Source: Natronorubrum sediminis (GTDB taxonomy: Archaea > Halobacteriota > Halobacteria > Halobacteriales > Natrialbaceae). From it: 64,000 nt of DNA. The first letter of the stretch is position 1. Each line of letters starts with the position of its first letter. The notes beneath the pieces were generated by a model that saw nothing but the letters and a program-made list of their open reading frames with translations, searched no databases and had not been told where the DNA came from. The stretch spans positions 1,236,741 to 1,300,740 of the forward strand of contig NZ_FNWL01000002.1 in NCBI RefSeq assembly GCF_900108095.1, in the 5' to 3' direction. Both the position numbers and the translations under genes were made by a program. Of this stretch, positions 34,362 to 43,343 are shown piece after piece.

Positions 34362-35141
34362 TTACTCGAGTCGTTCCTCCCATTCCTGTGCGGCCATCGA
34401 CTCGCCGGTGATAGCGTGGGGGTCCTGTGCGGCGAGCAAGACGGCAGCGTCGTCCATTACGTCCGGCTGGAGGATCTGCTGTCGCTCCTCTTCTGGCAGG
34501 TGGGCCCAGATATCGGTGTTGACGCGGCCGCCCGGATCCAACGCGTTGACGTTGATTCCCTCCCCTTCGGTCTCGAGCGCCGTCGTTCGGGTGAGTCCCT
34601 CGAGACCCCACTTCGAACTGACGTAACTGCCGGCTCCAGCGATGGCACGCCGACCGAGGCCGGAAGAAATGTTGATGATGTTGCCCTGGCCCTGCTCGTA
34701 CATGTGGGGCAGCGTCTCGCGGGTGAACAGGAAGACACCCTTGAGGTTGACCTCGAGAACCGTGTCCCACTCTTCCTCGGAGACGTCCACGAGGCCGTTC
34801 CTCGAGTCTTGCATGCCGAGGAGACTCACGCCCGCGTTGTTGACGAGCGTGTCAATGCGACCGAACTCGTTGATCGTTCGGTCGATAACGTTCGCAACGT
34901 CGTCGCTGTCGCGGACGTCAGCGGGCACGACGAGCGATTCGGTCGGGAGGTCGGCCGCGATTTCTTCCAATCGATCTTCGTCGCGGGCAGTGAGCGTCAC
35001 GCGAGCACCCTCCTCTGCGTATCGTTCGACCATTGAGCGACCCAGACCGCGACTCGCGCCCGTGACGACAATTACGTCGTCGGCGAGTTCGTTGTCTGCT
35101 TCGGATACCGTCGGTGACCCCTCGTCATCAGGTGAGGACAT
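34362..35141 (-). CDS. Short-chain dehydrogenase/reductase
   Basis: The 259-residue classical SDR shows the cofactor loop VVTGASRGLGRSM (about 25-37), the structural LVNNAGVS, and the active-site triad with Ser in INISSG and Tyr/Lys in SYVSSKWG. DPGGRVNTDIW occurs after strand 6. The basic residue and Arg after the glycine motif favour NADP(H). The first ~20 residues are an acidic haloarchaeal extension. The substrate is unknown. It is encoded downstream of the Nramp-like gene on the same strand, with a 78-bp gap. Confidence 0.9.
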   Translation of the reverse strand: MSSPDDEGSPTVSEADNELADDVIVVTGASRGLGRSMVERYAEEGARVTLTARDEDRLEEIAADLPTESLVVPADVRDSDDVANVIDRTINEFGRIDTLVNNAGVSLLGMQDSRNGLVDVSEEEWDTVLEVNLKGVFLFTRETLPHMYEQGQGNIINISSGLGRRAIAGAGSYVSSKWGLEGLTRTTALETEGEGINVNALDPGGRVNTDIWAHLPEEERQQILQPDVMDDAAVLLAAQDPHAITGESMAAQEWEERLE

Positions 35142-35219
35142 GCCACGACCATTGGTGGCATGTACCTTGAACGTTCGTCCGGCTGAATTCGACCATCGCG
35201 GCCGCGTCAGCGGTCTCCG

Positions 35220-36584
35220 TTATCGGTCTCTGACGTACCGGACGGCGAGTCCGAGCGTCGCGACCGTCATCGCGAGGGCGAAGGCGACGACGAACGCCGA
35301 GGCGGGTTCAGTGATCGTCTCGAGTTCGTCGAGAACGAACTCACCCGCGAGCACGGTTGCGACGCCGAACAGGGCGAGTCCGCCGACGTTGAGCAGCCTC
35401 GAGTTCGTCTCGGGGACGGCCTCGGGGTCGTTGAGCAAGTAGAGGATGACGGCGAGGGCGAACGGCGTGCCGACGAGTCCGAACGCGAGGACGAGCACGA
35501 GCAGGTTGAAGAATCCACCCTCGTAGAACGCGCCGAGCGAGGAGAGTAGTGCGACGGCGACGATGGCAACGCGGTAGCGACTATCCTCGACCGACTGCTC
35601 CCAACCGAGTTTGTCGGCGAGGAGGTACGGCGGGACAATCGTGTTGCCACCGAGTGTCGACACAGCCGCGCCGAGCAATCCGGCGAGGAAGATCCAGGTC
35701 GCGTGCTCGCCGGCGATCGGACCGAGGGCTTCGGCGGCCTGAATCTCGTCGAGCGTCGCCGGATCGACGCCGGCTTCCGGCAGCACGCTCGCCGCGACGA
35801 GGAAGACAGCGACGCTGAAGATACCGAACGCCACGAGCATCGAACTGACGACGTCGAAGGTTGCGATGTCTCGATCTCCCTCGGTCCAGTTGCGCGCCCG
35901 CATCGTGTAACTCTGCATCGTCAACAGCGTGATGTGGACGCCGCCGCCGAGGACGCCGGCTGCGACGACCGCACCGTCGATACCGCCGGGCATCTCCGGC
36001 GCGAGTCCGGAGATCGCCGCCGCGGGCTCGAGCGGGACGACGAACAGCGAGGCGACGAAGGCGAGGACGACGAACGAGACGAGCACTTTCGCGCCGAGTT
36101 CGGCGAGTCGGTAGCCGCCGCCGGCGAGTCCGAGCGCGAGGATGACCGCCCAGGTAACGCCCCAGAAGCGCGGATCGGTCAGTGCAGCGACGCTGACGCC
36201 TGCGTTTGCCACAATCGTCGCGCTGACGTCTGCCAGCGTTCCCATGATCGCGAGTTGGGCGAACCCGGCAGCTAACACGACGTCGACAACGAGCACCCAG
36301 GCCCAGAACGACCCCAGTCGCTCCTCGACGACGGTGACGATCCCGGCCTCGGTCAGGATTCCCAGTCGCATCGCGAGATACTGCCCGAGCGTGCCCAAAA
36401 TTGCCGAGAGGACGACGACCCACAGCATGGAGTAGCCGAAACTCGCCCCGGCGACTAACAGGCTAACCATCGTGGCCGGACCCGCCGCAATCGCGCCGGC
36501 GAGCCACGTCGGCCCTAATCGCTCGAGATACGATCCAACGCGTCCGACACCCCACGAGTCGGACGATCGTGATTCAGTTGCCAT
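35220..36584 (-). CDS. Nramp-family transporter-like protein with altered metal site
   Basis: This 454-residue protein has 11 or so membrane helices and the Nramp pattern (GPTWLAGAIAAG, then FGYSMLWVVVLSAILGTLGQYLAMRLGILTEAG). The metal-binding DPGN motif of helix 1 reads GPAT here, and the MPH of helix 6 is replaced by HIT (GGGVHITLLTMQ). Both acidic/amide ligands and the methionine that coordinate Mn2+/Fe2+ in known Nramps are thus missing. It may move a different cation or solute. ATG 36584 is supported by a TATATAC-type box about 25 nt upstream on its strand. A 14-bp palindrome lies further upstream. Confidence 0.82.
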   Translation of the reverse strand: MATESRSSDSWGVGRVGSYLERLGPTWLAGAIAAGPATMVSLLVAGASFGYSMLWVVVLSAILGTLGQYLAMRLGILTEAGIVTVVEERLGSFWAWVLVVDVVLAAGFAQLAIMGTLADVSATIVANAGVSVAALTDPRFWGVTWAVILALGLAGGGYRLAELGAKVLVSFVVLAFVASLFVVPLEPAAAISGLAPEMPGGIDGAVVAAGVLGGGVHITLLTMQSYTMRARNWTEGDRDIATFDVVSSMLVAFGIFSVAVFLVAASVLPEAGVDPATLDEIQAAEALGPIAGEHATWIFLAGLLGAAVSTLGGNTIVPPYLLADKLGWEQSVEDSRYRVAIVAVALLSSLGAFYEGGFFNLLVLVLAFGLVGTPFALAVILYLLNDPEAVPETNSRLLNVGGLALFGVATVLAGEFVLDELETITEPASAFVVAFALAMTVATLGLAVRYVRDR

Positions 36585-36629
36585 CGACTTTCGTTGCCAA
36601 CTCGAGTATATAACTCCGTGGTATTCCTC

Positions 36630-36643
36630 AGTAACTGGTTACT
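36630..36643. promoter_or_regulatory. AGTAAC-tg-GTTACT palindrome upstream of the Nramp-like gene
   Basis: This perfect 6-2-6 palindrome lies in the 188-bp divergent spacer, about 46 nt upstream of the Nramp-like start codon and just beyond its TATA box. It could be the binding site of a dimeric regulator. Confidence 0.35.
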
Positions 36644-36772
36644 TCACAGACGTACTAGTGATGACTGAGGATTGTCCCTTTTTTCAGTTGTAGTAACTGT
36701 GAAAGAATCGTGGAATGAAGCCGAGAGCCACGCTTAATACTATTTTCAATGATAAATTGTGTAGTAATAGAG

Positions 36773-38260
36773 ATGACAAATCGAGAGACGAACACTGAGT
36801 CAGGAGCAACGAACCGTGAGAAGTATTCGAAGGAGCACCCCATTGCGTCGACGCGGCGAGCCGTTCTCGGCGGGCTGTCAGTAACCGCTGCAGGCTCGGT
36901 TATGGTCGGATCGGTGGCGGGTGGGAAGCGGCGTGATGCCACAACACCGACGCTCGAGGGACCGATCACTGACGGAGTCCCGCAGACGAGCGCCGTTCAC
37001 GACATCGAGGAGTACGGATATACCGAATCGGAGTACCTCATTTCTGGCGACGCACAGCCACTTGGGCCACCGAATCCGTACCCCATCGACGAACGCGAAG
37101 CGCCCCCGAGGGCGAACGCGAAGTACAAGACGCGACTGCTCGTCTATCGACCCAAACACCGTCGTGACTTCAACGGAACGGCGTTGATCGAGTGGCCGAA
37201 CGTGTCGACGGGGCGCGATTCGCCCGTCGCCTGGATCAACACGTTCGATTACGCGATGCGTGAGGGCTACGCAGTGGTAATCGCATCGGCACAGAAAGTC
37301 GGTGTCGACGACTCACCGACGGACCAAGACCTCCGAACGGGGAACCCAGAACGGTACGGAGACCTACACCACCCCGGAGACGTCTACTCCTACGATATCT
37401 TCTCGCAGGCGATTCGAGCGATCAAGACGCGTCCCCGACCGAAACCGGATCCGATGGCCGGATTCAACGTCAAACACGTGATCGCGACGGGGATGTCACA
37501 GTCGGCCCAGTACCTGCGATACTACCTCAACGAAATTCAGGAAACGCACGGGCTCGTCGATGGATTCCTGCCGTTCGCAACTACCCACACCCCAGAAGAG
37601 CCAGCGGACCAACGCGACGACCTCGTCCCCGTTCTGTGGGTCGTGAGCGAGGACGAAGCGGACAGGGTGCGCCGATCCGACTCCGGCCTGTTCAAACTGT
37701 GGGAAGTGACTGGAACCTCCCACATCAATTACTGGCTCATGGCCTGGGCCGGCGCGATGGACGTTCGCGACTTCGAGGGAGACGACCCCGGCTGGGATCC
37801 ACTCGAGGCGGGCCAGTACGGCGAGCGTGCAGACGCCGACTACGGCGACTGTCAGGGCAACTACTTCCCGATGCGCTACGCCTACAAATCTGGACTGTCA
37901 CACGTGAACGAGTGGGTGAAACGGAACGAAGAGCCGCCCGCTGCACCCCGAATCGAACGAGACGTGGCATCCGACGGGACGGTCGAGGTTGTCACCGACG
38001 AGTATGGAAACGCCAAGGGTGGGCTCCGACTGCCACCGATCGACGTCCCTGTCGCGTTCTACGACGCGCGTTCGTGTGACAGCTACGGCCAGACGTTCCG
38101 GCTCGAGGAGTCGGAACTCGAAAGGCTGTATCCAACGCACAAGGCCTACGTCGCGAAGATTCGGGAGGCGACCGAAGCAGCCGTCGACGACGGCTATCTG
38201 TTACCTGCCGACGCCGACGCGTTGCTCGCTCGAGCCGAGGCTTCATCGATCGGGAAGTAA
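36773..38260 (+). CDS. Alpha/beta-hydrolase domain protein (Abhydrolase_10-like), Tat-exported
   Basis: This 495-residue protein has a twin-arginine signal (STRRAVLGGLSVTAAGSVMVG at about 26-46). It belongs to the large 'alpha/beta hydrolase domain' family: TRLLVYRPKHRRDFNGTALIEWPNVS and FDYAMREGYAVVIASAQ, the GMSQSAQYLRYYLN nucleophile elbow (Ser near residue 220), VLWVVSEDEAD, and the late TSHINYWLM histidine. Several members attack esters of large or polymeric substrates. Secretion and the long mature domain point to an extracellular esterase. ATG 36773 is chosen over 36749 because the short acidic N-terminus before the signal starts there. Confidence 0.83.
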   Translation: MTNRETNTESGATNREKYSKEHPIASTRRAVLGGLSVTAAGSVMVGSVAGGKRRDATTPTLEGPITDGVPQTSAVHDIEEYGYTESEYLISGDAQPLGPPNPYPIDEREAPPRANAKYKTRLLVYRPKHRRDFNGTALIEWPNVSTGRDSPVAWINTFDYAMREGYAVVIASAQKVGVDDSPTDQDLRTGNPERYGDLHHPGDVYSYDIFSQAIRAIKTRPRPKPDPMAGFNVKHVIATGMSQSAQYLRYYLNEIQETHGLVDGFLPFATTHTPEEPADQRDDLVPVLWVVSEDEADRVRRSDSGLFKLWEVTGTSHINYWLMAWAGAMDVRDFEGDDPGWDPLEAGQYGERADADYGDCQGNYFPMRYAYKSGLSHVNEWVKRNEEPPAAPRIERDVASDGTVEVVTDEYGNAKGGLRLPPIDVPVAFYDARSCDSYGQTFRLEESELERLYPTHKAYVAKIREATEAAVDDGYLLPADADALLARAEASSIGK

Positions 38261-38316
38261 CGCCGACCGAACGAGCAGATCACAGACAGTCCGAAACGGC
38301 CTGAACTCGGACGCTC

Positions 38317-38655
38317 TCACTCCTGCCAGCTCGGATTTTCTCGAGGCGGGCTGAAGATGTCGACGCCGCGGACCGGCTCGTCGCCGCGGTTTTCAGCCGC
38401 ATGCGGTTGCTCGCCCGGAATCGCGTAAGAGTCACCGGGGCCACAGACGACCTCGTCGTCCTCGGAGACGAAGACCACTTCGCCCTCGTAGATGAAGCCG
38501 GTCTGTTCGTGGGGGTGGCTGTGTGTCTCGACGACCGCACCGGGTTCGATCTCGAAGTGCTGGACGTTCATCGACTCGCTGCCGGCCATCACCGCCAGAT
38601 TGACGCCGTCTGCCGCTTCCGTGGGCTCGAGGTCGGAGAGTGAGACGCGTTCCAT
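38317..38655 (-). CDS. Cupin domain protein
   Basis: This is a 112-residue single cupin. Motif 1 is VVETHSHPHEQTGFIYEGEVVFV (three His plus Glu-like ligands) and motif 2 is PGDSYAIPGEQPHAAENRG. The clean ligand set implies a bound metal. It resembles small 'cupin_2' proteins found next to sugar or detoxification genes, but no specific activity can be assigned. It is convergent with the hydrolase gene (56 nt between ends). Confidence 0.86.
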   Translation of the reverse strand: MERVSLSDLEPTEAADGVNLAVMAGSESMNVQHFEIEPGAVVETHSHPHEQTGFIYEGEVVFVSEDDEVVCGPGDSYAIPGEQPHAAENRGDEPVRGVDIFSPPRENPSWQE

Positions 38656-38790
38656 ACGATACGTCTCGCGTCGGATCGCCTAATACGTTCACCACGTCGG
38701 ACTCGAGCCACGCCGGTCGACCGGCGCGCAGTCGTTCACTTTCACCCCGCGTGCCGAAGGTTGAACTACGAGCCCCGTCCACCTCGAGAC

Positions 38791-39315
38791 ATGTACGCCG
38801 TCGTCGGCTGTAGCGAGTGTTCGAACCTCTGGATCATCGAGGGACGTTCGGAGACGACCCAGTGTCCGCGCTGTGGGTCTCGCCGCGGCTACGAGAAGCG
38901 CAAGAAGTTCGTCGAAACCGAAGACGCGAGTCACGCGCGAGACGTCCGCGCGTCTATGCTCGCGAACCGCCAGGGGGAAGGCGAGGCGTTTGCCAGACTG
39001 GATTCCTACGACGAACTCGAGGAGACCGTGTCGGAGGGCGTCGTCGACGACGAGACCTACCTCGAAGAGTCCGGCCTCGATGTCGAGGAAGTCGACGCGG
39101 CAGGCGAGCGAGACCCGCGCAGGCCGACCCGAAGTGGGAGCAAGAAGGAAATCGTCGAGCAAGCACTCGAGAATCTCGAGCGGCCGACCGAATCCGAGGT
39201 AATCGAGTACGCGGGCGAACGCGGCGTCTCGGCGAAGTACGTCCGGGACGCACTCGAGAAGCTCGTTCGGCGCGGGACGGTCAGCGAGAGTCGGGGTCGG
39301 TACCGTCGACTCTGA
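38791..39315 (+). CDS. DUF5817-type zinc-ribbon/winged-helix protein
   Basis: This 174-residue haloarchaeal protein begins with a zinc ribbon, MYAVVGCSECSNLWIIEGRSETTQCPRCGSRR. A charged linker and a helical part follow, ending in a winged-helix-like domain (GSKKEIVEQALENLERPTE, then GVSAKYVRDALEKLVRRGTVSESRG). The architecture suggests a nucleic-acid-binding or transcription/replication accessory factor. ATG 38791 is chosen because the ribbon starts there and the preceding residues are not conserved-looking. A small membrane protein gene follows after 85 nt. Confidence 0.8.
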   Translation: MYAVVGCSECSNLWIIEGRSETTQCPRCGSRRGYEKRKKFVETEDASHARDVRASMLANRQGEGEAFARLDSYDELEETVSEGVVDDETYLEESGLDVEEVDAAGERDPRRPTRSGSKKEIVEQALENLERPTESEVIEYAGERGVSAKYVRDALEKLVRRGTVSESRGRYRRL

Positions 39316-39400
39316 GATACGAAATACGGCAGTTTCACCCGTCGCCCACGTCGACGACAGAGCGCCAGTGCTTTGCACCGGGCGTCCCAACGACGGGCAA

Positions 39401-39757
39401 ATGGACGAGTCGGAGGACGTGCAGGGGACGGTCATCGGTATCGGGACGGTGGTGGCGCTGGTGCTCTACGCCTACGGAAGCTTCGCCGACGGAACGGTCC
39501 TCGGCATCGAGGCGACGAATCTGGCGATCAGCGCCTTCGGTGCGACGTTCGCCGCGCTCGCGATTCTTCACGGTGCCTACGGTCGACGGGACTTCGCAGT
39601 CGCCAACGGCGTCGCCGCGGTCGGTCTCTTTCTCGTCGCACCGGCAACCAGCGGCCCGCAGACCCTCGGCGGCTACCTCTTGCTCGCCGCGGGCGGAGCT
39701 TACATCGCCGTCGTGACGATTCGCGCTCGAGAGGAGACCCCCGAACTCGCGGGCTAA
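39401..39757 (+). CDS. Small membrane protein with four helices
   Basis: The 118-residue product has an acidic N-terminus (MDESEDVQG) and four hydrophobic segments, at about 10-30, 37-58, 67-83 and 88-107. The family is not recognised. It has no cysteine or obvious active-site residue. It lies on the same strand after the zinc-ribbon gene and is convergent with hmgA. Confidence 0.62.
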   Translation: MDESEDVQGTVIGIGTVVALVLYAYGSFADGTVLGIEATNLAISAFGATFAALAILHGAYGRRDFAVANGVAAVGLFLVAPATSGPQTLGGYLLLAAGGAYIAVVTIRAREETPELAG

Positions 39758-39789
39758 GAAGGGAGCTAAGAGGGAGTATCGACCAGGAG

Positions 39790-39837
39790 GACGAAACAGT
39801 TTGCGACCAGAAAGACCAGACAGTTTGTGACTAGAAG
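39790..39837. repeat. Two-copy 24-bp tandem repeat between convergent genes
   Basis: GACGAAACAGTTTGCGACCAGAAA (39790-39813) is followed directly by a similar copy (39814-39837; core CAGTTTGYGACYAGAA). It sits between the small membrane protein and hmgA stop codons. No function is evident. Confidence 0.6.
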
Positions 39838-39846
39838 GACGGACGG

Positions 39847-41097
39847 TTACCGACCGAGGTCTTCGTGTGCGCTCGCCAGGTGCCGCGAAGCGAGCGCCGC
39901 GAGCAAGGAGAGTTCGCCGGCGAGCGTGCCGACGGCGATGATCTCCGCGAGCGCGTCAGCGTTCGATCCGGCGGGGTCGCCGCCACCGCGGAGACCGAGC
40001 ACCTCGAGGGCTTCCGACTGGGTCGGGAGCTTCGTCCCGCCGCCGACGGTCCCGACCTCGAGGGAGGCCAGCGAGACGCTGGCGTAGAGGTCGGTCGTGC
40101 CGTCCTCGCGCTCTCGCGCTTCCATCGTCGTGATGGTGTTGGCGGCCTCGACGACCTGGGCTTCGTCCTGGCCCGTCGCGAGGAACGCGGCGGCGACGAC
40201 GTTGGCCGCGTGAGCGTTGAATCCAAGCGCGCCGGCTTTGGCGCTGCCGGTGAGGTTCTTGCGAGTGTTCGCCTCGGCGATGGCGTCGGGGGTCGTGTGG
40301 AGGCGGTCTTCGACGAGTTCGCCCGGAATGAGTACGTCGGCCGTAACCGATCGGCCGCGACCCTCGACGGCGTTGATCGCGGCGGGCTTCTTGTCCGAGC
40401 AGAGGTTGCCCGAGAGCGCGACGAGCGACGCGGGCGTTTCGGCCTCGACGAGTTCACAGGCCTCGCCGGTCGCGATGGTCGCCATGTTCATCCCCATCGC
40501 GTCTTTCGTGTCGTAGGCGAATCGCAGGAAGACGGAGTCGGCGACGACGTACGGTTCGACGTCTAACAGTTCGCCGTGACTCGTCGTCGACTCGGCTCGC
40601 TCGCGGAGCGCGTCGACGTTGTCGTTGACCCACTCGACCGTCTGTGCGGCTTCCGCGACGCCCGACACCCGAAAGACTGGCGCTCGAGTCATGCCGTTTT
40701 TCGTGACGCGAGCGGTCGCCCCGTCGGCGTCCCAGATAACGCCCAGTCCGCGATTGACCGACGCGAGCAGCGCACCTTCCGTCGTCGCCAGCGGGAGGTA
40801 GTACTCGCCGTCCGCCGCGCCGCCGTCTGTGGCTGCGGTCGCCTCGCCGTTGACGGCGACCGGACCGACGATTCCCATCGGAATCTGGGCCGCGCCGATC
40901 ATGTTCTCGATGTTGGGCTCCGCGGCCTCCGCGGGGAAACCGTAGTCGCCGATGGAGTCGAGTTCGGTTCCCGTTTCGCCCTCCACGACCAGCCGTCGGG
41001 CCGCGACTGCGGTGTCGTAGTCGGCGTGCTCTTCGAGTTCGTGAATGCGAAGGTCGCCCTCGCGTACGCGCTCGGCGAGGTCCGCTGGCTCTGTCAT
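39847..41097 (-). CDS. hmgA: 3-hydroxy-3-methylglutaryl-CoA reductase (NADPH, class I)
   Basis: The 416-residue class I HMG-CoA reductase makes mevalonate, the precursor of the archaeal isoprenoid lipids. Motifs are ENMIGAAQIPMGIVGPVAVNG and the LATTEGALLASVNRG region with the catalytic Glu. The DAMGMNMATIATGEAC cofactor helix, the KKPAAINAVEGRG lysine region, and GTVGGGTKLPTQ plus LAGELSLLAALASRHLASAH with the catalytic His near the C-terminus also match. ATG 41097 is used. A membrane protein gene lies upstream on the same strand (53 nt). Confidence 0.97.
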   Translation of the reverse strand: MTEPADLAERVREGDLRIHELEEHADYDTAVAARRLVVEGETGTELDSIGDYGFPAEAAEPNIENMIGAAQIPMGIVGPVAVNGEATAATDGGAADGEYYLPLATTEGALLASVNRGLGVIWDADGATARVTKNGMTRAPVFRVSGVAEAAQTVEWVNDNVDALRERAESTTSHGELLDVEPYVVADSVFLRFAYDTKDAMGMNMATIATGEACELVEAETPASLVALSGNLCSDKKPAAINAVEGRGRSVTADVLIPGELVEDRLHTTPDAIAEANTRKNLTGSAKAGALGFNAHAANVVAAAFLATGQDEAQVVEAANTITTMEAREREDGTTDLYASVSLASLEVGTVGGGTKLPTQSEALEVLGLRGGGDPAGSNADALAEIIAVGTLAGELSLLAALASRHLASAHEDLGR

Positions 41098-41150
41098 GCG
41101 TTGGTCGAGACAGTGGGATGCCCTAACAGTTGCTGATTCCACTCGAGCGA

Positions 41151-41537
41151 TTACTGGGTCTGTTGGGGACGCTCGTCAACCGTGAGCCGGTGCCAACGGT
41201 ACACTTCGTAGGCGACGAGGCCGAGCAGCGAACACGCGCCGATAGTCGAGATAACGAGGTAGTACCCACCCTCGGCGTCGGCACCGAAGGCGATGGCAAG
41301 CACGGCCGTCGTCACCGTCGCGAACTGGACGCGCTCTCGAGACCACGGATCGTCGTCCACAACGGCGAGGTAGAGTTGGGGAATCGCGATGGCGACGCCG
41401 GCGAACACCACGAACGCGAGCAACGGTTGGTCGAACAGCGACACACCGAACTGGCCGTCGATCAGCGTCGAGGTGCCGAGGATGACGACGAACGCCAACA
41501 GCGACCCGAAGACGACGCGGCCGTCTCGATCGAGCAT
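41151..41537 (-). CDS. Membrane protein with four helices, unknown
   Basis: The 128-residue product has four membrane segments (about 8-26, 36-57, 70-85 and 92-112) and a basic end (EVYRWHRLTVDERPQQTQ). I do not recognise the family. ATG 41537 begins MLDRDGRVVFGS; the in-frame sequence upstream adds non-hydrophobic residues. It precedes hmgA on the same strand by 53 nt and may be co-transcribed with it. Confidence 0.62.
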   Translation of the reverse strand: MLDRDGRVVFGSLLAFVVILGTSTLIDGQFGVSLFDQPLLAFVVFAGVAIAIPQLYLAVVDDDPWSRERVQFATVTTAVLAIAFGADAEGGYYLVISTIGACSLLGLVAYEVYRWHRLTVDERPQQTQ

Positions 41538-41664
41538 AGTCGGACACTCAACGAGCGGATAGGTCAACGTTGCGCCGAGATGCAGCGGCCGAATCGACGC
41601 CTCACGTCGAACGCTCGACGTCTCAGACCGAACTATTTTGCCCGTTGCCCGCCCGCTGTGAGCT

Positions 41665-43230
41665 ATGACCGAGGCTGCCGATCGTCTGCTGATCGACGCG
41701 GCGATTCACTCCCTCACGGACCCCGACACCGTTCACGACGCGATGGCCGTTCGCGACGGCGAAATCGTCCGACTCGGCCGACGCGAAGAGGTCGAATTCC
41801 TCGAGGGCGTCGAGACCGACGTGATCGACTGCGGCGGGAGGATCATCCTCCCCGGCTTCGTCGACGCCCACACCCACATGGAGCAATTGGGCCAACACCT
41901 CGTCCACGCCGACCTCTCGAGTGCCCAGAGCGCGACGGAGTGTCTCAACCTGCTGGGCGAACGACTCGAGTCCACCGAAGACGGCGAGTGGGTGCAAGGC
42001 TTTGGCTACGACGAGAGTGCCTGGGAGGGGACACGCACACAGCCACTGACGCGCGACGACCTCGATCAGGTCGCCACGGAACGGCCCGTCGTCGCACTGC
42101 GCGTCGACCTCCACACCGCCTCGTTGAACACGGCCGCTCTCGAGCACTTCGCGGACGAGATGCCCGAGGGCGATCTTCGATACGAACACGGCGAACCGAA
42201 CGGAATCGTCGTCGAGGACGCAGCCGAACGCGTCAGGACGGCGCTCTCGGCCGACCGCGAGGAGATGAACGCCGTACTCTCGGCCGCGACGCAGCGCGCA
42301 GTCGAACTCGGCGTCACCGGCGTCCACGACAAAGTTCGCAACTCGAGAGCGCCACAGGTCTACCGCGAACTGGCGGCCGAGGGCGACCTGCCCCTTCGCG
42401 TCCGGATCGACTACTGGAGCGACCACCTCGAGTCACTCGTCGACGTGGGTCTGACGACGAACGCGGGCGACGAGCGCGTCCAGACGGGGGCGATCAAGTC
42501 CTTCTCCGACGGCAGTCTGGGGAGTCGGACGGCGAAGCTCTCCGAGCCCTACCACGACGCCCAAGCGGGTGAGAGCGACGACGGCCGCGGCCAGTGGGTC
42601 GTCGATCCCGACGACCTCGAGTCGCTGCTCACGCGAGCCGACGACGAGGGATTCCAGCTCTCCGTCCACGCCATCGGCGACGAAGCGATCGAGGAGACGC
42701 TCTCGATCCTCGAGGCCACCGCTGATCCCGAAGTGTCGCGCCATCGAATCGAACACGCGGAGCTGGCGACGGACGACCAACTCGAGCGAATGGCGGACGC
42801 GGGGGTCGTCGCGTCGATGCAGCCGAATTTCCACCGGTGGGCCCAGGAGGGTGGGCTCTACGACCAGCGACTCGGACGCGAGCGACGGAATCGAACGAAT
42901 CGGTTCCGAGACGTGCTCGAGGCCGGCGTCCCGCTCGCGTTCGGCTCGGACGGCATGCCACTGGATCCGCTGTTCGGCGTCCACCACGCCGTCAATGCAC
43001 CCACGGAATCCCAGCGACTGTCGGTCACTGAGGCGTTGGGAGCCTACACGCACGGGGCGGCCAACGCCGGGTTCGACGAGGACCGACTCGGCACGCTCGA
43101 GGTCGGCAAACGAGCCGACTTCGTGGTGCTCGAGGAGTCGCCGTGGGAGCACTCGGAACGGATCGACGAGATCGACGTGGCGATGACGGCCGTCGACGGG
43201 GAGGTCGTCTACGACGTGCTCGAGCGGTAG
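41665..43230 (+). CDS. Amidohydrolase (YtcJ-like, amidohydrolase family 3)
   Basis: The 521-residue metal-dependent amidohydrolase has an N-terminal beta-sandwich, then the metal motif GFVDAHTHMEQLGQH near residues 68-82. The carboxylated-lysine region (GAIKSFSDGSLGSRTAKL near 275), the second histidines in LSVHAIGDEAIEE and RIEHAEL, and the final aspartate in AFGSDGMPLDPLFGVH follow. Length and order match the YtcJ group. Substrates (N-acyl amino acids, hydantoin-like compounds) cannot be decided. It is followed by the LLM-class gene after 113 nt on the same strand. Confidence 0.92.
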   Translation: MTEAADRLLIDAAIHSLTDPDTVHDAMAVRDGEIVRLGRREEVEFLEGVETDVIDCGGRIILPGFVDAHTHMEQLGQHLVHADLSSAQSATECLNLLGERLESTEDGEWVQGFGYDESAWEGTRTQPLTRDDLDQVATERPVVALRVDLHTASLNTAALEHFADEMPEGDLRYEHGEPNGIVVEDAAERVRTALSADREEMNAVLSAATQRAVELGVTGVHDKVRNSRAPQVYRELAAEGDLPLRVRIDYWSDHLESLVDVGLTTNAGDERVQTGAIKSFSDGSLGSRTAKLSEPYHDAQAGESDDGRGQWVVDPDDLESLLTRADDEGFQLSVHAIGDEAIEETLSILEATADPEVSRHRIEHAELATDDQLERMADAGVVASMQPNFHRWAQEGGLYDQRLGRERRNRTNRFRDVLEAGVPLAFGSDGMPLDPLFGVHHAVNAPTESQRLSVTEALGAYTHGAANAGFDEDRLGTLEVGKRADFVVLEESPWEHSERIDEIDVAMTAVDGEVVYDVLER

Positions 43231-43343
43231 CGTGCGAGTGGCCGTCGACGCTGCTGAGCGACTGCGTGGCGACCTCGCGACGAACGATCGTCGACACCTA
43301 CGCGAACGACCGTCTTTTTGTACTGGGAATAGTTGGCACGGAT

